From Lumbricus terrestris (lineage: Eukaryota > Annelida > Clitellata > Crassiclitellata > Lumbricidae): a stretch of DNA of 64,000 nucleotides. The notes beneath the pieces are model-generated. The model worked only from the letters and a program-made list of their open reading frames with translations. It was not told where the DNA came from and did not search any database. Shown here in pieces: positions 34,101 through 43,716 of this stretch. The translations under genes and the position numbers were made by a program. The stretch covers positions 27,127,797 to 27,191,796 of the forward strand of contig OX457053.1 in NCBI GenBank assembly GCA_949752735.1, read 5' to 3'. Numbering within the stretch: the first letter of the stretch is position 1; the number at the start of each line of letters is the position of its first letter.

Positions 34101-36706
34101 AGTTGGTGTATCAGTTGGTGTTGCCGAAGGAAAGAAGAATTCAGGTGATGGAATTGGCGCACGAGTCAGTATTTGGCGGACACTTGGGAGAAGAGAAGAC
34201 AAGGGAACGTATCAAGTTGTCCTTTGTGTGGCCAAGAATGCGTAGAGATGTGGTGAAATTCTGCAAGTCCTGTGAGAAGTGTCAGTTGAAAGCACGAAGT
34301 TTGGTGATGGATCGAGTGCCGATTACACCAATACCAAGGGAGGATGTGCCGTTCAGAAGAATGACCATGGACGTCGTAGGACCAATCGAACCGACGTCAG
34401 CAGCAGGGCATAAGTATTGCCTGTGCATCGTGGACTCATGTACAAGATGGCCGACAATATTCTTGATGAAATCATTGACTGCTAAGGCTGTATGCGAAGC
34501 TTTGATGAAGCTGTTCATGGATGTGGGAGTTCCGTCAGTGATAACGAGTGATAGAGGGACGAATTTTACAGCCAGTCTAACAAGAGAATTTCTGAAACTG
34601 ATGGGGTGTTGTCCTCGATTCGATTCGCCAGGACATCCAGAAGCGGCAGGATTGGTGGAGAGATGGAATCAAACGTTCAAGAAGATGATTCATCATGTCG
34701 TTGTGGAAAATCCGAGACAGTGGCATAAAATTATTCCATTTACAGTTTGGGCATTGAGAGAAGTGCCTAATGCAACTACCGGAGTGGCACCGTATCTACT
34801 AGTCTATGGAAAGTTGCCGAGAGGGCCACTAACCATTCTTAAAGAAAGCTGGACCAAAGAGATAAATCTACCACCGAACATTGGAGTGCAACCGGCAAAG
34901 TACCTGAAGAATTTAAGAGCAGACATGGAAAAGGCCTTGACATTCGCTGAGAGCTGTGCTGAAGAAAAGCAAAAACAATACGCCAGTCAATATAACAAAA
35001 GAGCAAAAGATAAAGAATTCGAACCAGGAGAAAACGTCATCGTGCTGTATCCAACGTCAACCAATAAATTGATCTCGCGATGGCATGGTCCATGCACGGT
35101 CTTGCAAAGAAGATCCAAATATTCGTATCTGGTGGACATGAACGAAAACGGTCGACGGATTATTCATGCTAACAAGATGAGGAAGTTCATTACGAGAACA
35201 TTGTCTTGTGGTCTGATCGTGGAAGAGGATGACGAATTTGGATCAGTGGTAGAAATCCCGCTGAAGGAAGACTATTCAGAGACAAAACAGAAGTCACTCC
35301 AATTGGATTATGAACAAATTGGACATTTGACGAGCGAACAGCAGAAACAATTACTTGATGTACTGAATCGATATGCAGACAGATTTTCAGATAAACCTGG
35401 ACTATGTACATTAGTAGAACACGAAGTGGTGCTGAGACCAGACTTTCGAGAAAAGGAATTCATGGCATATCGAATACCACTAATATACCGAGCAGAAGTG
35501 GAAAAACAAATACAAGAGATGCTGAAAGAAAACATCATCCAACCATCGTCAAGCAGAATGGCAAGTCCACTTGTCATTGTCAAAAAGAAGGATGGATCCT
35601 TGAGATTGGCTTGTGACTACAGATACATTAACTCTTTTACTGAGAACTGCAGATATCCTATGCCAATCGTCAACGATGTCTTGAGCAAAGTCGGAAAATC
35701 CAAGTTCATTTCTGTTATGGACTGTCGCAGCGCATATTGGACTTGTCCTGTGAAAAAGAGTGACCAATGGAAGACTGCGTTTGTTACACATAATGGACTG
35801 TATGAATTTACGCGTGTTCCTTTTGGAATGATTAACTCTGGACGGACTTTTGTAAAAGCGATAAATATGATTTTGCAACCGATTCATGATTTTACTGAAC
35901 CTTATGTTGATGACATTGCAGTGCATTCTAATGATTGGGACATTCATTTGAGACATTTGGAGTTATTTTTGAAACAAATAAGACTGCACAATGTAACATT
36001 GAACTTGAAGAAATGTGTGTTTGGTAAGAGTGAGGTGAAGTTCATCGGTCACCTTATAGGATCAGGGAAGAAGATGATGAATCCAGACAGGATTGACAGT
36101 TTAATTAATTTGAAGAAACCTGAAACCAGGAAGGAAGTGAAGCAAGTCTTAGGATTTTTTGGGTTTTACAGACAGTTTATTTGTAATTTTGCTGAAATTG
36201 CTAAACCATTGACAGACTTAACCAGCAAGAAAGTACCTGAGAACATTGTTTGGACTGATGCACATCAGAAAGCCTTTGATTCCCTTAAACAGATTGTCTT
36301 GTCAAATGTGATTCTATATATGTTTGAGGTTGGGAAACCATTTAATTTGTACTGTGATAGCAGTGATTTTGCTGTGGGAGCTGTTCTGTCTCAGGTGGAC
36401 GAGGAAGGGATAGAACGTCCCGTTTCATTTATCAGTCAGAAGCTGACAGATACCCAGAGGAGATGGGCGACGATTGAGAAGGAAGCCTATGCAATCATAT
36501 GGGCTTTAAACAAGTTGAAAGAAATTCTTATTGGTTCTAAAATCAATGTGTTTACAGACCATAATCCTTTAGTTTATTTGACTGAATCAATGTCGAAATC
36601 TGCTAAATTAGTCAGATGGTCTTTATCATTGCAAAATTTTGACATTCTATTGAACTATAAGAAAGGTAAATTGAATGTAGTAGCCGATTGTCTGTCTAGA
36701 TTGTAG
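31148..36706 (+). CDS. Gag-Pol polyprotein of Gmr1-like retrotransposon (single ORF)
   Basis: 1,852 codons without a stop or frameshift. In order: a short N-terminal helical domain; a Glu/Arg/Lys/Gln-rich coiled coil at about residues 75-350; a capsid region whose second half (about 418-518, with EYRSRF, EETYTMFTARL, DLLVADKLKECLP and NVAELADI) resembles SCAN domains; a zinc knuckle CHNCQSDKHLIKDC near 615; protease with LIDSGTE (Asp about 739); an integrase zinc domain near 1005-1045; integrase core D1075, D1135, E1171 (D-35-E spacing) with a GPC-type C-terminal module; RT with YVDD (about 1586-1589); RNase H with NLYCDSSD (Asp about 1737) and TDHNP. Integrase precedes RT, unlike most gypsy elements. 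The first ATG in frame is 31,148. All catalytic residues I looked for are present, so it could be autonomous. Confidence 0.96.
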   Translation: MEKLTEQKQANIKKMSSDRIISLLIDADLDVEEVEEMSRENLMKALAEVWLKEEAITPPTARVGLISGVEEKPQAMSMEALMQFMMMREEQRRQEEEKRRQEEKEKEEQRRQEEKERKQEEKEKEEQRRREDKEKEEQRKQEDKERKQEEKERRQEEKERVEKAERLRQEEIEIQKQQFQLQLEQLKRDRDEAERRRMELMIEYERARKSDEEIRKQQVEEQKAREEDKEAMRLAELERAEEIRQEELKMEKESLEKAEREREEQVQLEQKKLALKEAQLREMAIEKEERRKQLELLQQKIEQEELRRVEDQNRLRERNEDERRSREESERNRIRESETMVSKIKKIGDAMKHVLPKMPYDMMEVPLYFETVENAFNSFTVEKQFWVKLLLPLMTPRARTVLNRLSFDDLDDYDIVKEHLLKEFKLTAREYRSRFGEAKKTAEETYTMFTARLKNLLNYYVRSRRVGKDYEKLFDLLVADKLKECLPPGPLQFVLAKEGTECFEASNVAELADIHVNNRIGLMFQDKPKYEAWGNSSKQPRWSSNNKETGNQARSNEARNDGAPGRQFSQDRREATGDRQIYSRIPVMGRQKENNAAYNYRRESTEQRGIGKKRCHNCQSDKHLIKDCRVPPRMTNLRNRFTRSAENLRVNQIQVMNAPNQPEEQDNRETEVKSVMKCTPQFAIQREIVNSAPIKDTGRETESKDECQRTKKSLLQHVNVEIRGNDDSCQPVQVKALIDSGTEIPVINEELLKGATVEEIGRVHLQCVAGEPIPAKLVKIEVRMSCHNEGGDLKDKGVNIAPYLTLVCASIPAVLCKDNKEKFLLHPEIIAELKEVPPVSVLQGELQANVTTRAQRRRREVEEGEEEKSNESLLDEDTESDDEQSVQEEEEGVTSGNNEIEEEMVACERDDYDDFGSDGEMDTSMRDLFAENTSDERQLADAKKFEEQQRNDESLRSWWRIAEDKGSEFSVVNGLMYKKHQMLDQLVYQLVLPKERRIQVMELAHESVFGGHLGEEKTRERIKLSFVWPRMRRDVVKFCKSCEKCQLKARSLVMDRVPITPIPREDVPFRRMTMDVVGPIEPTSAAGHKYCLCIVDSCTRWPTIFLMKSLTAKAVCEALMKLFMDVGVPSVITSDRGTNFTASLTREFLKLMGCCPRFDSPGHPEAAGLVERWNQTFKKMIHHVVVENPRQWHKIIPFTVWALREVPNATTGVAPYLLVYGKLPRGPLTILKESWTKEINLPPNIGVQPAKYLKNLRADMEKALTFAESCAEEKQKQYASQYNKRAKDKEFEPGENVIVLYPTSTNKLISRWHGPCTVLQRRSKYSYLVDMNENGRRIIHANKMRKFITRTLSCGLIVEEDDEFGSVVEIPLKEDYSETKQKSLQLDYEQIGHLTSEQQKQLLDVLNRYADRFSDKPGLCTLVEHEVVLRPDFREKEFMAYRIPLIYRAEVEKQIQEMLKENIIQPSSSRMASPLVIVKKKDGSLRLACDYRYINSFTENCRYPMPIVNDVLSKVGKSKFISVMDCRSAYWTCPVKKSDQWKTAFVTHNGLYEFTRVPFGMINSGRTFVKAINMILQPIHDFTEPYVDDIAVHSNDWDIHLRHLELFLKQIRLHNVTLNLKKCVFGKSEVKFIGHLIGSGKKMMNPDRIDSLINLKKPETRKEVKQVLGFFGFYRQFICNFAEIAKPLTDLTSKKVPENIVWTDAHQKAFDSLKQIVLSNVILYMFEVGKPFNLYCDSSDFAVGAVLSQVDEEGIERPVSFISQKLTDTQRRWATIEKEAYAIIWALNKLKEILIGSKINVFTDHNPLVYLTESMSKSAKLVRWSLSLQNFDILLNYKKGKLNVVADCLSRL

Positions 36707-36799
36707 TGTAAGATATTTTATGATGTATTATGTTATGGACTATTTGCATTGTTTAGTTAAGATACGTTCGCTAATTTGTATAGATAATTAGCTCTCTTT

Positions 36800-36819
36800 A
36801 AAAGAAAGGAGGGAGGTAA
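36800..36819 (+). other. Polypurine tract
   Basis: AAAAGAAAGGAGGGAGGTAA lies directly before the 3' LTR, where plus-strand DNA synthesis would be primed. Confidence 0.85.
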
Positions 36820-37417
36820 TGTGAGCTAATTTTGTATAGTGTATGTGGTCAGCTAAGGGGTGAGCGTACGAATAGACCAGCTCAAGGTCAGCTAATTGTT
36901 AAGCGTACGGACAGACAGACTTACAGGTGGCAGACTGGCGGGAAAGTTGGCGCGGCTCGGCCGACCGTCGCCGGAGAGCGCGAGAGAGAGAAACAGACAG
37001 ACAGACAGACAGACAGACAGACGGAGAGAGGCAGAGAGAAGGACAGAGCGGCAGGGGGAAGAGTGTACGCCCAGACAGTGAGATAAGTTGTTGAAGGAGT
37101 GCTAGTAGTGTAAGACGTTTTAGAGAACAGTGGAGTGTGTTAAAAACTTTAGAGAGCAGTAAGATATTAAGGTTGCGTTGCTGTCACAGAATTGAATCGC
37201 TTGTCGTCGTTGATGCATTGTTGTGTTATTTGCGAATATTAAAACGGAGAAGAAAATACAAGAAACAGATCTTGGTTGTAAGTGAACAAGTTAAGAACTT
37301 TAGAAACTTATACACTAGCCTTAGATACCGTCATACAGGGAATAGGTTAGGGCTAGGCTGCGCTACAGAACAGTAAGAAGAGACTGGAGAAATCGTCAGT
37401 GATTGTGGAACCTGACA
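36820..37417 (+). repeat. 3' LTR of the Gmr1-like element
   Basis: 598 bp. Compared by eye with the 5' LTR it lacks one T in the CCTTGACA end (CCTGACA here); no substitution was seen. Confidence 0.96.
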
Positions 37418-37436
37418 TAGACTATAATCATTAAGT

Positions 37437-37650
37437 GGGGCGCGGTGGTGTAATAGTGGGTATGTTCGCTGCCCTGCAGCCGGAAGGTTGCAGGTTCGAA
37501 TCCACCTCAAGCCGCCACGTAGTAACCTTGGACAAATCCTTCACTCGCAATTGCTCAGCGCTTCGGCGTGAAACTCCGATTCGGTGTTCGCGCTGTAGTC
37601 GGGAGCGCTTCTGAGCAGAAATCTTGAAGAGGCGCTATAACACGTGCACA
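37437..37650 (+). mobile_element. tRNA-derived SINE, copy 2
   Basis: Best-preserved copy: GGGGCGCGGTGGTGTAATAG head, B-box GGTTCGAATCC at 37,493-37,503, body ACCTTGGACAAATCCTTCAC and TTGCTCAGCGCTTCGGCGTG, end GGCGCTATAACACGTGCAC. It lies 15 bp beyond the LTR element's target duplication and 55 bp from exon 2 of the UNC93-like gene. Confidence 0.88.
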
Positions 37651-37704
37651 TACATAGTTTTTACATACATAATATACCTAATCCATGAAAACCGGATTTC
37701 CTAC

Positions 37705-37868
37705 CGTAGTGGAGTCAGGTCCGGACAGGTTGGTGTTGTTTTGACCGGAGTTCGGACAGTCGTTGAGTCCGCACCATTGTGTTAACTCTTCGTTTGTCGG
37801 CTGCGTCTCGTTTTCTGATGGACGTTGGTTGAGAATCGTCGATGAAATGATCGAACCGAAGATGGCGG
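37705..37868 (-). CDS. UNC93A: UNC93-like protein, exon 2
   Basis: A 164-nt exon for residues 217-271. I chose the acceptor AACCCTATAG before CCGCC because it alone keeps the frame with exon 1 (ACA A|CC) and gives FKTTAIFGSIISS, aligning with the FQSSQVWGNLISS region of UNC93A. The donor is ACG|GTAGGA, ending in phase 0. The exon encodes the end of a helix and a large extracellular loop with the conserved CGLNDC cysteine pair and several N-glycosylation sequons (NET, NNT, NLS). Confidence 0.88.
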
Positions 37869-37899
37869 CTATAGGGTTAAAGCACACAAACTGCAACTA

Positions 37900-38460
37900 C
37901 ATCCTGTATATACATGTAATATATATTTATATATTATATTCGAGCTGTACCGAACACTGCCTTTGCATTCGCTTAGTGACCGAATAGCTATTCGGTATTC
38001 CGCCGAATAGTAACGATCGGACCGAATACAGATAGTGGTCACGTGACATCTGTTTCCGCATGATTTATGCGGCTGTAACTCTCTCATTTACATAGCATAT
38101 GCTGCCTGGACCACAGTATCGCAGTGTCAGCAGTTTCACTCTATGTGTACTATAACAGTGACTGGTTGCTAATTGTCGGCAAAATATTCGCATTCGAAGC
38201 CTATTGGTATCAAGCCAAACAGTTGGTCCAATTAATTATTCGCATTTGTGTGAATAGTGATTAATCATCACCTATAGGTGGGCCTATAGGCCTACTTACT
38301 ACCTCATGAGGGCGAAAAAACGTATGGAAATAGCACATTAAAAAGATATACAAAAGCTACAGATCGGAGAAAGTGTAACATCTCAAGGTGGTTACAGTGA
38401 AGCCCTAGCTCTGACCATGCACATTCATCCTATATATATTTAATGCAGTTATGTATATAT
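37900..38460. other. Intron sequence without recognisable feature
   Basis: AT-rich part of intron 1 of the UNC93-like gene with several AGGCCTA words. No repeat termini or exons seen. Confidence 0.4.
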
Positions 38461-38464
38461 ACAT

Positions 38465-38735
38465 GTATATACAATTAAGAGAAAGGCAAAAGAACTGGAT
38501 TGGCCACATATTAAGAAGAGACTCCCTCTAGAGAAAAGAAATCATAGAAGGGAGTTCGGAGGCAAGAAGAAAGAGAGGAAGACCGAGGCAGCTGATGCTG
38601 GGGTGGATTATGAGTGAAGGATACAACGAGCTGTTCTCTTTAGCCGTGGTTGGGTCGGGAGCGCTTCTGAGTATATACTCTTGAAGAGGCGCTATATAAA
38701 TGTCTGAAATGAATGGATGAATGAATGAAGAGAAC
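38465..38735 (+). mobile_element. LINE C-terminal fragment followed by a SINE-type tail
   Basis: Plus-strand translation gives RQKNWIGHILRRDSL, a stop, then RKEIIEGSSEARRKRGRPRQ, the C-terminal signature of RTE-like LINE polymerases. From 38,655 the sequence becomes GGGAGCGCTTCTGAGTATA, GAAGAGGCGCTATATAAATG and (ATGA)n, identical in layout to the 3' part of the SINE family in this window. The SINE may have taken its 3' end from such a LINE, or the two are simply adjacent. Confidence 0.65.
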
Positions 38736-38936
38736 AGCACAGCGAAGAGAAGAACGGCGTCATTGCATGCAAAGTTGAAACCTGCGGAGAACTTAAATAA
38801 GAAAGAGAAGATATACAGTTATACATTATGATATGATAATTATGCATATAGTATAGTCATGTATATTGTATAAGTATGTGGTAGTAGTAAAAAATCCTAG
38901 AAGTAGATACCAACTGCACAAGCAACCAGCAGTAAA

Positions 38937-39231
38937 CAGTGCCGGCGCCAGGATTTCAGTTTTGGAGGGGCTGAAGCCCGCGGCCAAATTTTCCATTTTC
39001 GCCGCCAAAATTTCTGACGACTTTTTTTTTTTTTTAGTCATCGACCAAAATCTCATGAAAATTTTCTATGTTCGCCGCCAAAATTTCTGACGACCTTTTT
39101 TTTTTTTTTTAGTCGTCGACCAAAATCGTGGATATTTAAATGTAAAATAATTCAGATGGTCATTTTTTAGGGGGGGCTGAGCCTCTTGTAGGGGAGCTTA
39201 GCCCCCCAGCCCCCCCCTAGCGCCGCCACTG
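38937..39231. mobile_element. hAT-type MITE (CAGTRGCGGCGC family), copy 1
   Basis: Starts CAGTGCCGGCGCCAGGATTT and ends CCTAGCGCCGCCACTG; the 8-bp duplication GCAGTAAA is at 38,929-38,936 and 39,232-39,239. It contains two tandem copies of a TTTCGCCGCCAAAATTTCTGACGAC-type block. Intron 1 of the UNC93-like gene. Confidence 0.9.
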
Positions 39232-39275
39232 GCAGTAAAACTGCTTCCTAATTTACAAATTCTCAGCCTAGAATG

Positions 39276-39442
39276 CAGTGCTGTTTTAAGGAATTTTGAG
39301 AACTGCACAACTCCTTTCATTTCCCGTCATCCATGGTAAATTACTTCCAATCGAGGACAATGACTTTTTGCTAGTTTTAACAGTAGAGAGGCGCTTCTAC
39401 AACTGCACATTTTGTGTACAACTGCAGTTTTTAAAAGCCCTG
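39276..39442. mobile_element. hAT-type MITE (CAGGGCTGTT family), copy 2
   Basis: CAGTGCTGTTTTAAGG to AAAAGCCCTG, flanks CTAGAATG and CCAGAATG (seven of eight match). It shares GAACTGCACAACTCC, TTCCCGTCATCCATGG and ACATTTTGTGTACAACTGCA with copy 1. Confidence 0.8.
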
Positions 39443-39898
39443 CCAGAATGATAGACACTCGTAATACCGCTCCCAATCCCAATGCAAGGCCTATACAATA
39501 GTATACATTGCAACCGTGTTGTTCTCTATAGTCAGGCCCGCCGACAGAAATTCCGGGCCCCTGGGCTTAGCAGTCACGGGTCCCAAGCTATCTTTAGACT
39601 TATTGAGCAAATTTACACAAAAAACAAATTAAAATAACAATAGTGTGGGTATGAATGTACGCTAGTGCTTACATTTATGATTTTAATCAGTTCTTAATGT
39701 TAAGAATTTAATTTTCAAATAATATTGTAGCCTAGTCAACAAACAACCTTTCTGGATTTAACTGCGGCAAATTAATATCTCTTATAATATCCTGCTAGTC
39801 ATCTATCTTGTCTGCGAATCTAAAAATGCACTTCGGAAATGCTCCTTCTTCATCGCATGGAAGATTGTCCGAATGTCTTGGAGGACCGTTTCCATCTG

Positions 39899-40233
39899 CA
39901 GTAGCGGCGCTTGGGGGGCTAAGCCCCCAAAAGGCCATCCATTTTTATCCCATGTAAAAATAAAATATTTGGACGATTTGCCCCTTTAACCCCTTCCCCC
40001 ACAATAAGCGTTAAGGTACGCACGAGGTTTGACAGACAGTTTGGCGGATTAGGAAAAGGGACCATTTTCGAAGGTTTCGATCAAATGACTAAAAAAAGAT
40101 ATGGAAAATTTTCTTCGGATTTTGGTCGATATGACTTTAAAAAAAGGTCGTCAGAAATTTTGGCGACTGAAAACGGGAAATTTTTCCCGAAAATCCAGCC
40201 CCCTCCAAAACGAAAATCCTGGCGCCGCCACTG
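39899..40233. mobile_element. hAT-type MITE (CAGTRGCGGCGC family), copy 2, nested
   Basis: CAGTAGCGGCGCTTGGGGG to CTGGCGCCGCCACTG, with TCCATCTG at 39,891-39,898 and 40,234-40,241. It sits inside the larger hAT element. Confidence 0.92.
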
Positions 40234-40404
40234 TCCATCTGGTTCCTATAAACCTAATAGCAGCCTATAATTATCGCCTCGATCGATCGTTTGTGCATAG
40301 GTCTAAACGCGGGCCCTGGCGGCAGAGTGCCAACAATAGGGCCTACCTCTTTACAGTTTCCATAATTTAAGCATTTTCATTATTCTTATTTATGATGTTT
40401 TCAT

Positions 40405-42411
40405 TTGGAATTAGGATATAGAACTAAATTGAAACCCTGGCTAACTAAATTGAAACCCTGGCTAACTCCTGCCCTTATCAAATCTATAAAACATAAGAAT
40501 AAACTGTATAAGTGGTACCTCAAAACAAAAGATAGAGATATATTAAACAAATTTAAAGTATATAAAAATAAATTGACATCTCTTTTGCGCATTAGTGAAA
40601 AACATTATTATGCTTCAAAATTTGATGTATATAAAAATAATTTGAGACAAACCTGGAAAACTATCAAACTAATAATCAATCATAATAAATCCACGAGTGG
40701 TATTAAGGCTATTAATGTTGATAATGAATTAATAACGGATTCTCAAACCATTGCTAATTCTTTCAATAAGTACTTTACCGAAATTGGCCCTAATTTAGCT
40801 ACAAAAATAGCTGATCCTGGGATTGATCATACCAATTTCATGAAAAAACATTTTGACTGTTCACTATTTTTGGGTCCAACGGATACAGTGGAAATCAGGT
40901 CACTACTGATGGAGCTTGATAATAATAAATCTATGGGTCTTATAGACATACCCCTTTACATATCCAAGCACCTTGTGGAGCACATTGTGACCCCTTTGGT
41001 ATTTATTATTAATCAGTCCTTATGCACGGGTATCGTGCCTGAATTGATGAAAAATGCTAAAGTTATACCTCTATTTAAAACTGGCTCTACCCTTGATCCC
41101 TCTAACTATCGTCCTATATCTATACTGCCTACTTTTTCTAAAATCTTGGAAAAAGTCATGCATAAAAGAATTTATGATTTTCTGACTGCCAATGATATTC
41201 TTTATGATAGACAATATGGTTTTAGAAAAAATCACTCCACTAGTATGGCAATTCTTGATGTTACTGACCAAATTAGCATGGCAATTGATGAAGGGAAATA
41301 TACCATAGGTGTCTTCTTAGATTTATCCAAAGCTTTTGACACCATTAATCATAAGATTTTAATTGATAAATTGTATCGTTATGGCATAAGAGGTATTGCT
41401 CTAACATGGATTATGAGTTATCTAAGTAACCGACATCAACAGGTTGTGATTGACAATGCCATATCAGAAATGTGCCCTCTAACTTGTGGAGTTCCCCAGG
41501 GCTCTGTTCTTGGCCCTTTGTTGTTTCTGTTGTATATAAATGATATTTGGGAGTGTTCTAATATTATGTTACTAATTTTGTTTGCTGATGACACGTCAGC
41601 TTTTATTTCTGGGGATAATCTTGAAGCATTGTCAAATGTTATAAACAATGAATTAATTATTTTATCAAAGTGGTTTAAGGCTAATAAATTATCTGTAAAC
41701 TTAAAGAAAACAAATTACATTGTGTTTTGTGGTATAAGGAAAAAGGCACCTCTTAAAACTCTTGAGATTAAAATGGATGATATAAACTTAGATAATGTTC
41801 CGTCTGCTAAATTCTTGGGAGTAATAATTGATAAAAATCTTAGATGGGCGGATCATATACGCGTTGTAGAAAATAAAATTGCCAAATCTATAGGGATACT
41901 TTATAAGTTGAATAAAATACTTAAAAAATCAGTATTATTACTTTTATACTCCAGTTTAATTTTACCATATTTGCAGTACTGCACACTGGTGTGGGCTGGA
42001 GGCTATGTATCTAAGTTGAAAAAAGTGTCGATTTTACAGAAACGAGCATTAAGGGGTATCAGTGGTGTTGATAGACTACACAGATCTTCTGTCTTATTTA
42101 AGCAGTATGGATTACTAAAGCTTTCTGATATTTATCACATGCAATTGGTTGTTTTCATGTATCGTCATCGTCATGGAATGCTTCCTAAGCGTTTTAATGC
42201 CTGCTTTAGTACCAAGGAACAACTGCATCAGTATGAAACTCGCTCAAGGACCGATTATCAGTCTTTTGTCTGTAGGTCAAATACCCGTCTACATTCAGCA
42301 TTGGTATATGGCCCGAAGCTTTGGAACTCGTTACCTCCTAAATTTAAGTCTATTGACTCGCTAGCTACATTTACTAAAAGCTATAAACAGTTCTTGTTAT
42401 CCTGCTACTAA
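40405..42411 (+). CDS. LINE reverse transcriptase (long intact frame, endonuclease lost)
   Basis: 668 codons with a complete RT: NYRPISILPTFSKILEK, FRKNHST, GVFLDLSKAFDTINH (catalytic Asp), GVPQGSVLGPLLFLLYIND and LILFADDTSAF (active-site FADD), followed by a thumb and a C-terminal region ending GPKLWNSLPPKFKSI...FTKSYKQFL. The layout matches CR1/L2/Jockey-group LINEs. The N-terminal apurinic endonuclease is missing, so the copy is 5'-truncated even though the remaining frame is open. A 21-bp exact tandem duplication near the start repeats TKLKPWL. Probably a fairly young dead-on-arrival copy. Confidence 0.9.
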   Translation: MELGYRTKLKPWLTKLKPWLTPALIKSIKHKNKLYKWYLKTKDRDILNKFKVYKNKLTSLLRISEKHYYASKFDVYKNNLRQTWKTIKLIINHNKSTSGIKAINVDNELITDSQTIANSFNKYFTEIGPNLATKIADPGIDHTNFMKKHFDCSLFLGPTDTVEIRSLLMELDNNKSMGLIDIPLYISKHLVEHIVTPLVFIINQSLCTGIVPELMKNAKVIPLFKTGSTLDPSNYRPISILPTFSKILEKVMHKRIYDFLTANDILYDRQYGFRKNHSTSMAILDVTDQISMAIDEGKYTIGVFLDLSKAFDTINHKILIDKLYRYGIRGIALTWIMSYLSNRHQQVVIDNAISEMCPLTCGVPQGSVLGPLLFLLYINDIWECSNIMLLILFADDTSAFISGDNLEALSNVINNELIILSKWFKANKLSVNLKKTNYIVFCGIRKKAPLKTLEIKMDDINLDNVPSAKFLGVIIDKNLRWADHIRVVENKIAKSIGILYKLNKILKKSVLLLLYSSLILPYLQYCTLVWAGGYVSKLKKVSILQKRALRGISGVDRLHRSSVLFKQYGLLKLSDIYHMQLVVFMYRHRHGMLPKRFNACFSTKEQLHQYETRSRTDYQSFVCRSNTRLHSALVYGPKLWNSLPPKFKSIDSLATFTKSYKQFLLSCY

Positions 42412-42493
42412 TTAAGTTTTTGTTTTATTTTTTATTTTTATTGTTTTGTTCTGTTTTCTTTTCTTTTTTCTGTTTCGCCAATTATATAATAAA

Positions 42494-43223
42494 CTAGCTG
42501 AACTACCCGGCGTTGCCCGGGAAATTTCGATTTTTAGTTCCCAGCCACGCCTGACCCCGCTCCAACGCCGCCTTCCTCACCTCGCCTTACATCAGCCCCA
42601 ACCCGGTCCCACTCTGGTCGCAATTCTCACCTCGCCTTCTTCCATCGGCCCCAACCCGGTCCAACCACTTTGAGTGCCCAGCGTTGTCCGTGACATTTAG
42701 GTTTTCGGTCCAACTCACCTCACACCCATCCATGTTTACGCTATAGTCAGCATTTTTGCGAAACCGCGTGTCAAAAGATATGCCCTCGTCGAAAAATGAG
42801 GTTAAAAATCTATTGGTTCGTTAAAAACCGATCAGCGAAAACTATTGCGTCTTAAATAGGCTAGTGATACATACATATACGGTGTAGATATTAATTAACG
42901 GCACAAAGCGCTGTAATTTTAAAACGGGCCGTGACGTCATTGATGTACTGGTTTCAGTCATTAATATATCATTGATGGTTTCAATGTCTGTTGAAAATAT
43001 GGTTGAAAGCAAATAAATTGGCGTCTTAAACACAGCGTTAGGATTGGATGGAAAATGAAATGTTTCAATCTCGGGAGACGGTAAGATTTTTGGATCGCGA
43101 AGCCCGATAGTGTTACCCGGTGATGCTAAAAAGTATTTTTGTAAATATTGAGAAAAATCGGTCGGGTGGATAAGAAGAAAATTGGTTCATTAATCTGTTA
43201 CGACTTGTTTTTATAGGTATAGA
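42494..43223 (-). mobile_element. Non-autonomous Helitron, copy A
   Basis: Read on the minus strand it starts TCTATACCTATAAAAACAAG after a host A and ends with the hairpin CCCGG-GCAACG-CCGGG, eight bases, then CTAG before a host T. These are the Helitron hallmarks: 5' TC, 3' hairpin plus CTRR, insertion between A and T without target duplication. It is 730 bp with no Rep/helicase. Confidence 0.82.
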
Positions 43224-43716
43224 TAGGTATATGATAAATATGAATGATGTCTTCAGTAGGAATATGACACAAGTTATAGTATTAAATACATGTCATTGAC
43301 GGTTAAAAAAAAAATTTTGTATATTCTTTACATTAATGTAAGGTGGACTCGTTAAGCTCACTTGAGCTTTTTTCCCCTTCCAGACAGAATGTGGGATAAA
43401 TTGAATAATTTTCTTTTTTGCAATGATGTGTAATATTATGTATTGTGTGAAATAAATGAACTTGAACTTGAACTTGATATTAGCACAACAAACTTCATTT
43501 TCATCCATTCAGTTATATACGATCATCATGCAGGCACGTTTAATTCACTAAAATCAACCGATGTAGGAATAGGCCTAATTACGGGCTCTGATTGCCTTCT
43601 TTTGATATTCTAAATTGAAACAGTGTGCTACTGTATAAGCTTCCCAATTTTTGCCTTTTCAAATTTATTAGCTTTTTGTTTTTGTTTTTGTACTCCCGAT
43701 TTGTGTTTATAAAATA

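Larger units (their letters stand above)
30095..37422 (+). mobile_element. Intact Gmr1-like LTR retrotransposon with 5-bp target duplication
   Basis: Element proper 30,100-37,417 (7,318 bp), flanked by TAGAC at 30,095-30,099 and 37,418-37,422. It has two ~599-bp LTRs starting TGTGAGCTAA and ending TGACA, a tRNA-Leu-type primer site, one long gag-pol ORF and a polypurine tract. The pol order is protease, integrase, reverse transcriptase, RNase H, which defines the Gmr1 group of Ty3/gypsy elements. The LTRs appear identical over their length except one T present only in the 5' copy, so insertion is very recent. It lies in intron 2 of the UNC93-like gene, antisense to it. Confidence 0.97.
40400..43477 (+). 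mobile_element. 5'-truncated LINE, interrupted by a Helitron in its 3' UTR
   Basis: The reading frame at 40,405-42,411 is followed by a T-rich 3' UTR, then Helitron A (42,494-43,223). UTR-like sequence continues from 43,224 to AATAAATGAACTTGAACTTG (about 43,451-43,477), a short tandem tail of the kind that ends CR1/L2-like LINEs. I infer that both parts are one element because the second part has no 5' start of its own. Orientation is opposite to the UNC93-like gene. Confidence 0.7.

Noticed and set aside
31340..34518. Long minus-strand ORFs opposite the gag-pol frame
   Set aside because: Shadows of the Glu/Lys/Arg-rich coding strand (Leu/Phe/Ser-rich on the other strand) with no independent support.
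37490..37505. tRNA gene suggested by GGTTCGAATCC
   Set aside because: The B-box belongs to a SINE head; there is no acceptor-stem pairing or anticodon arm, and the same body recurs in at least five copies.
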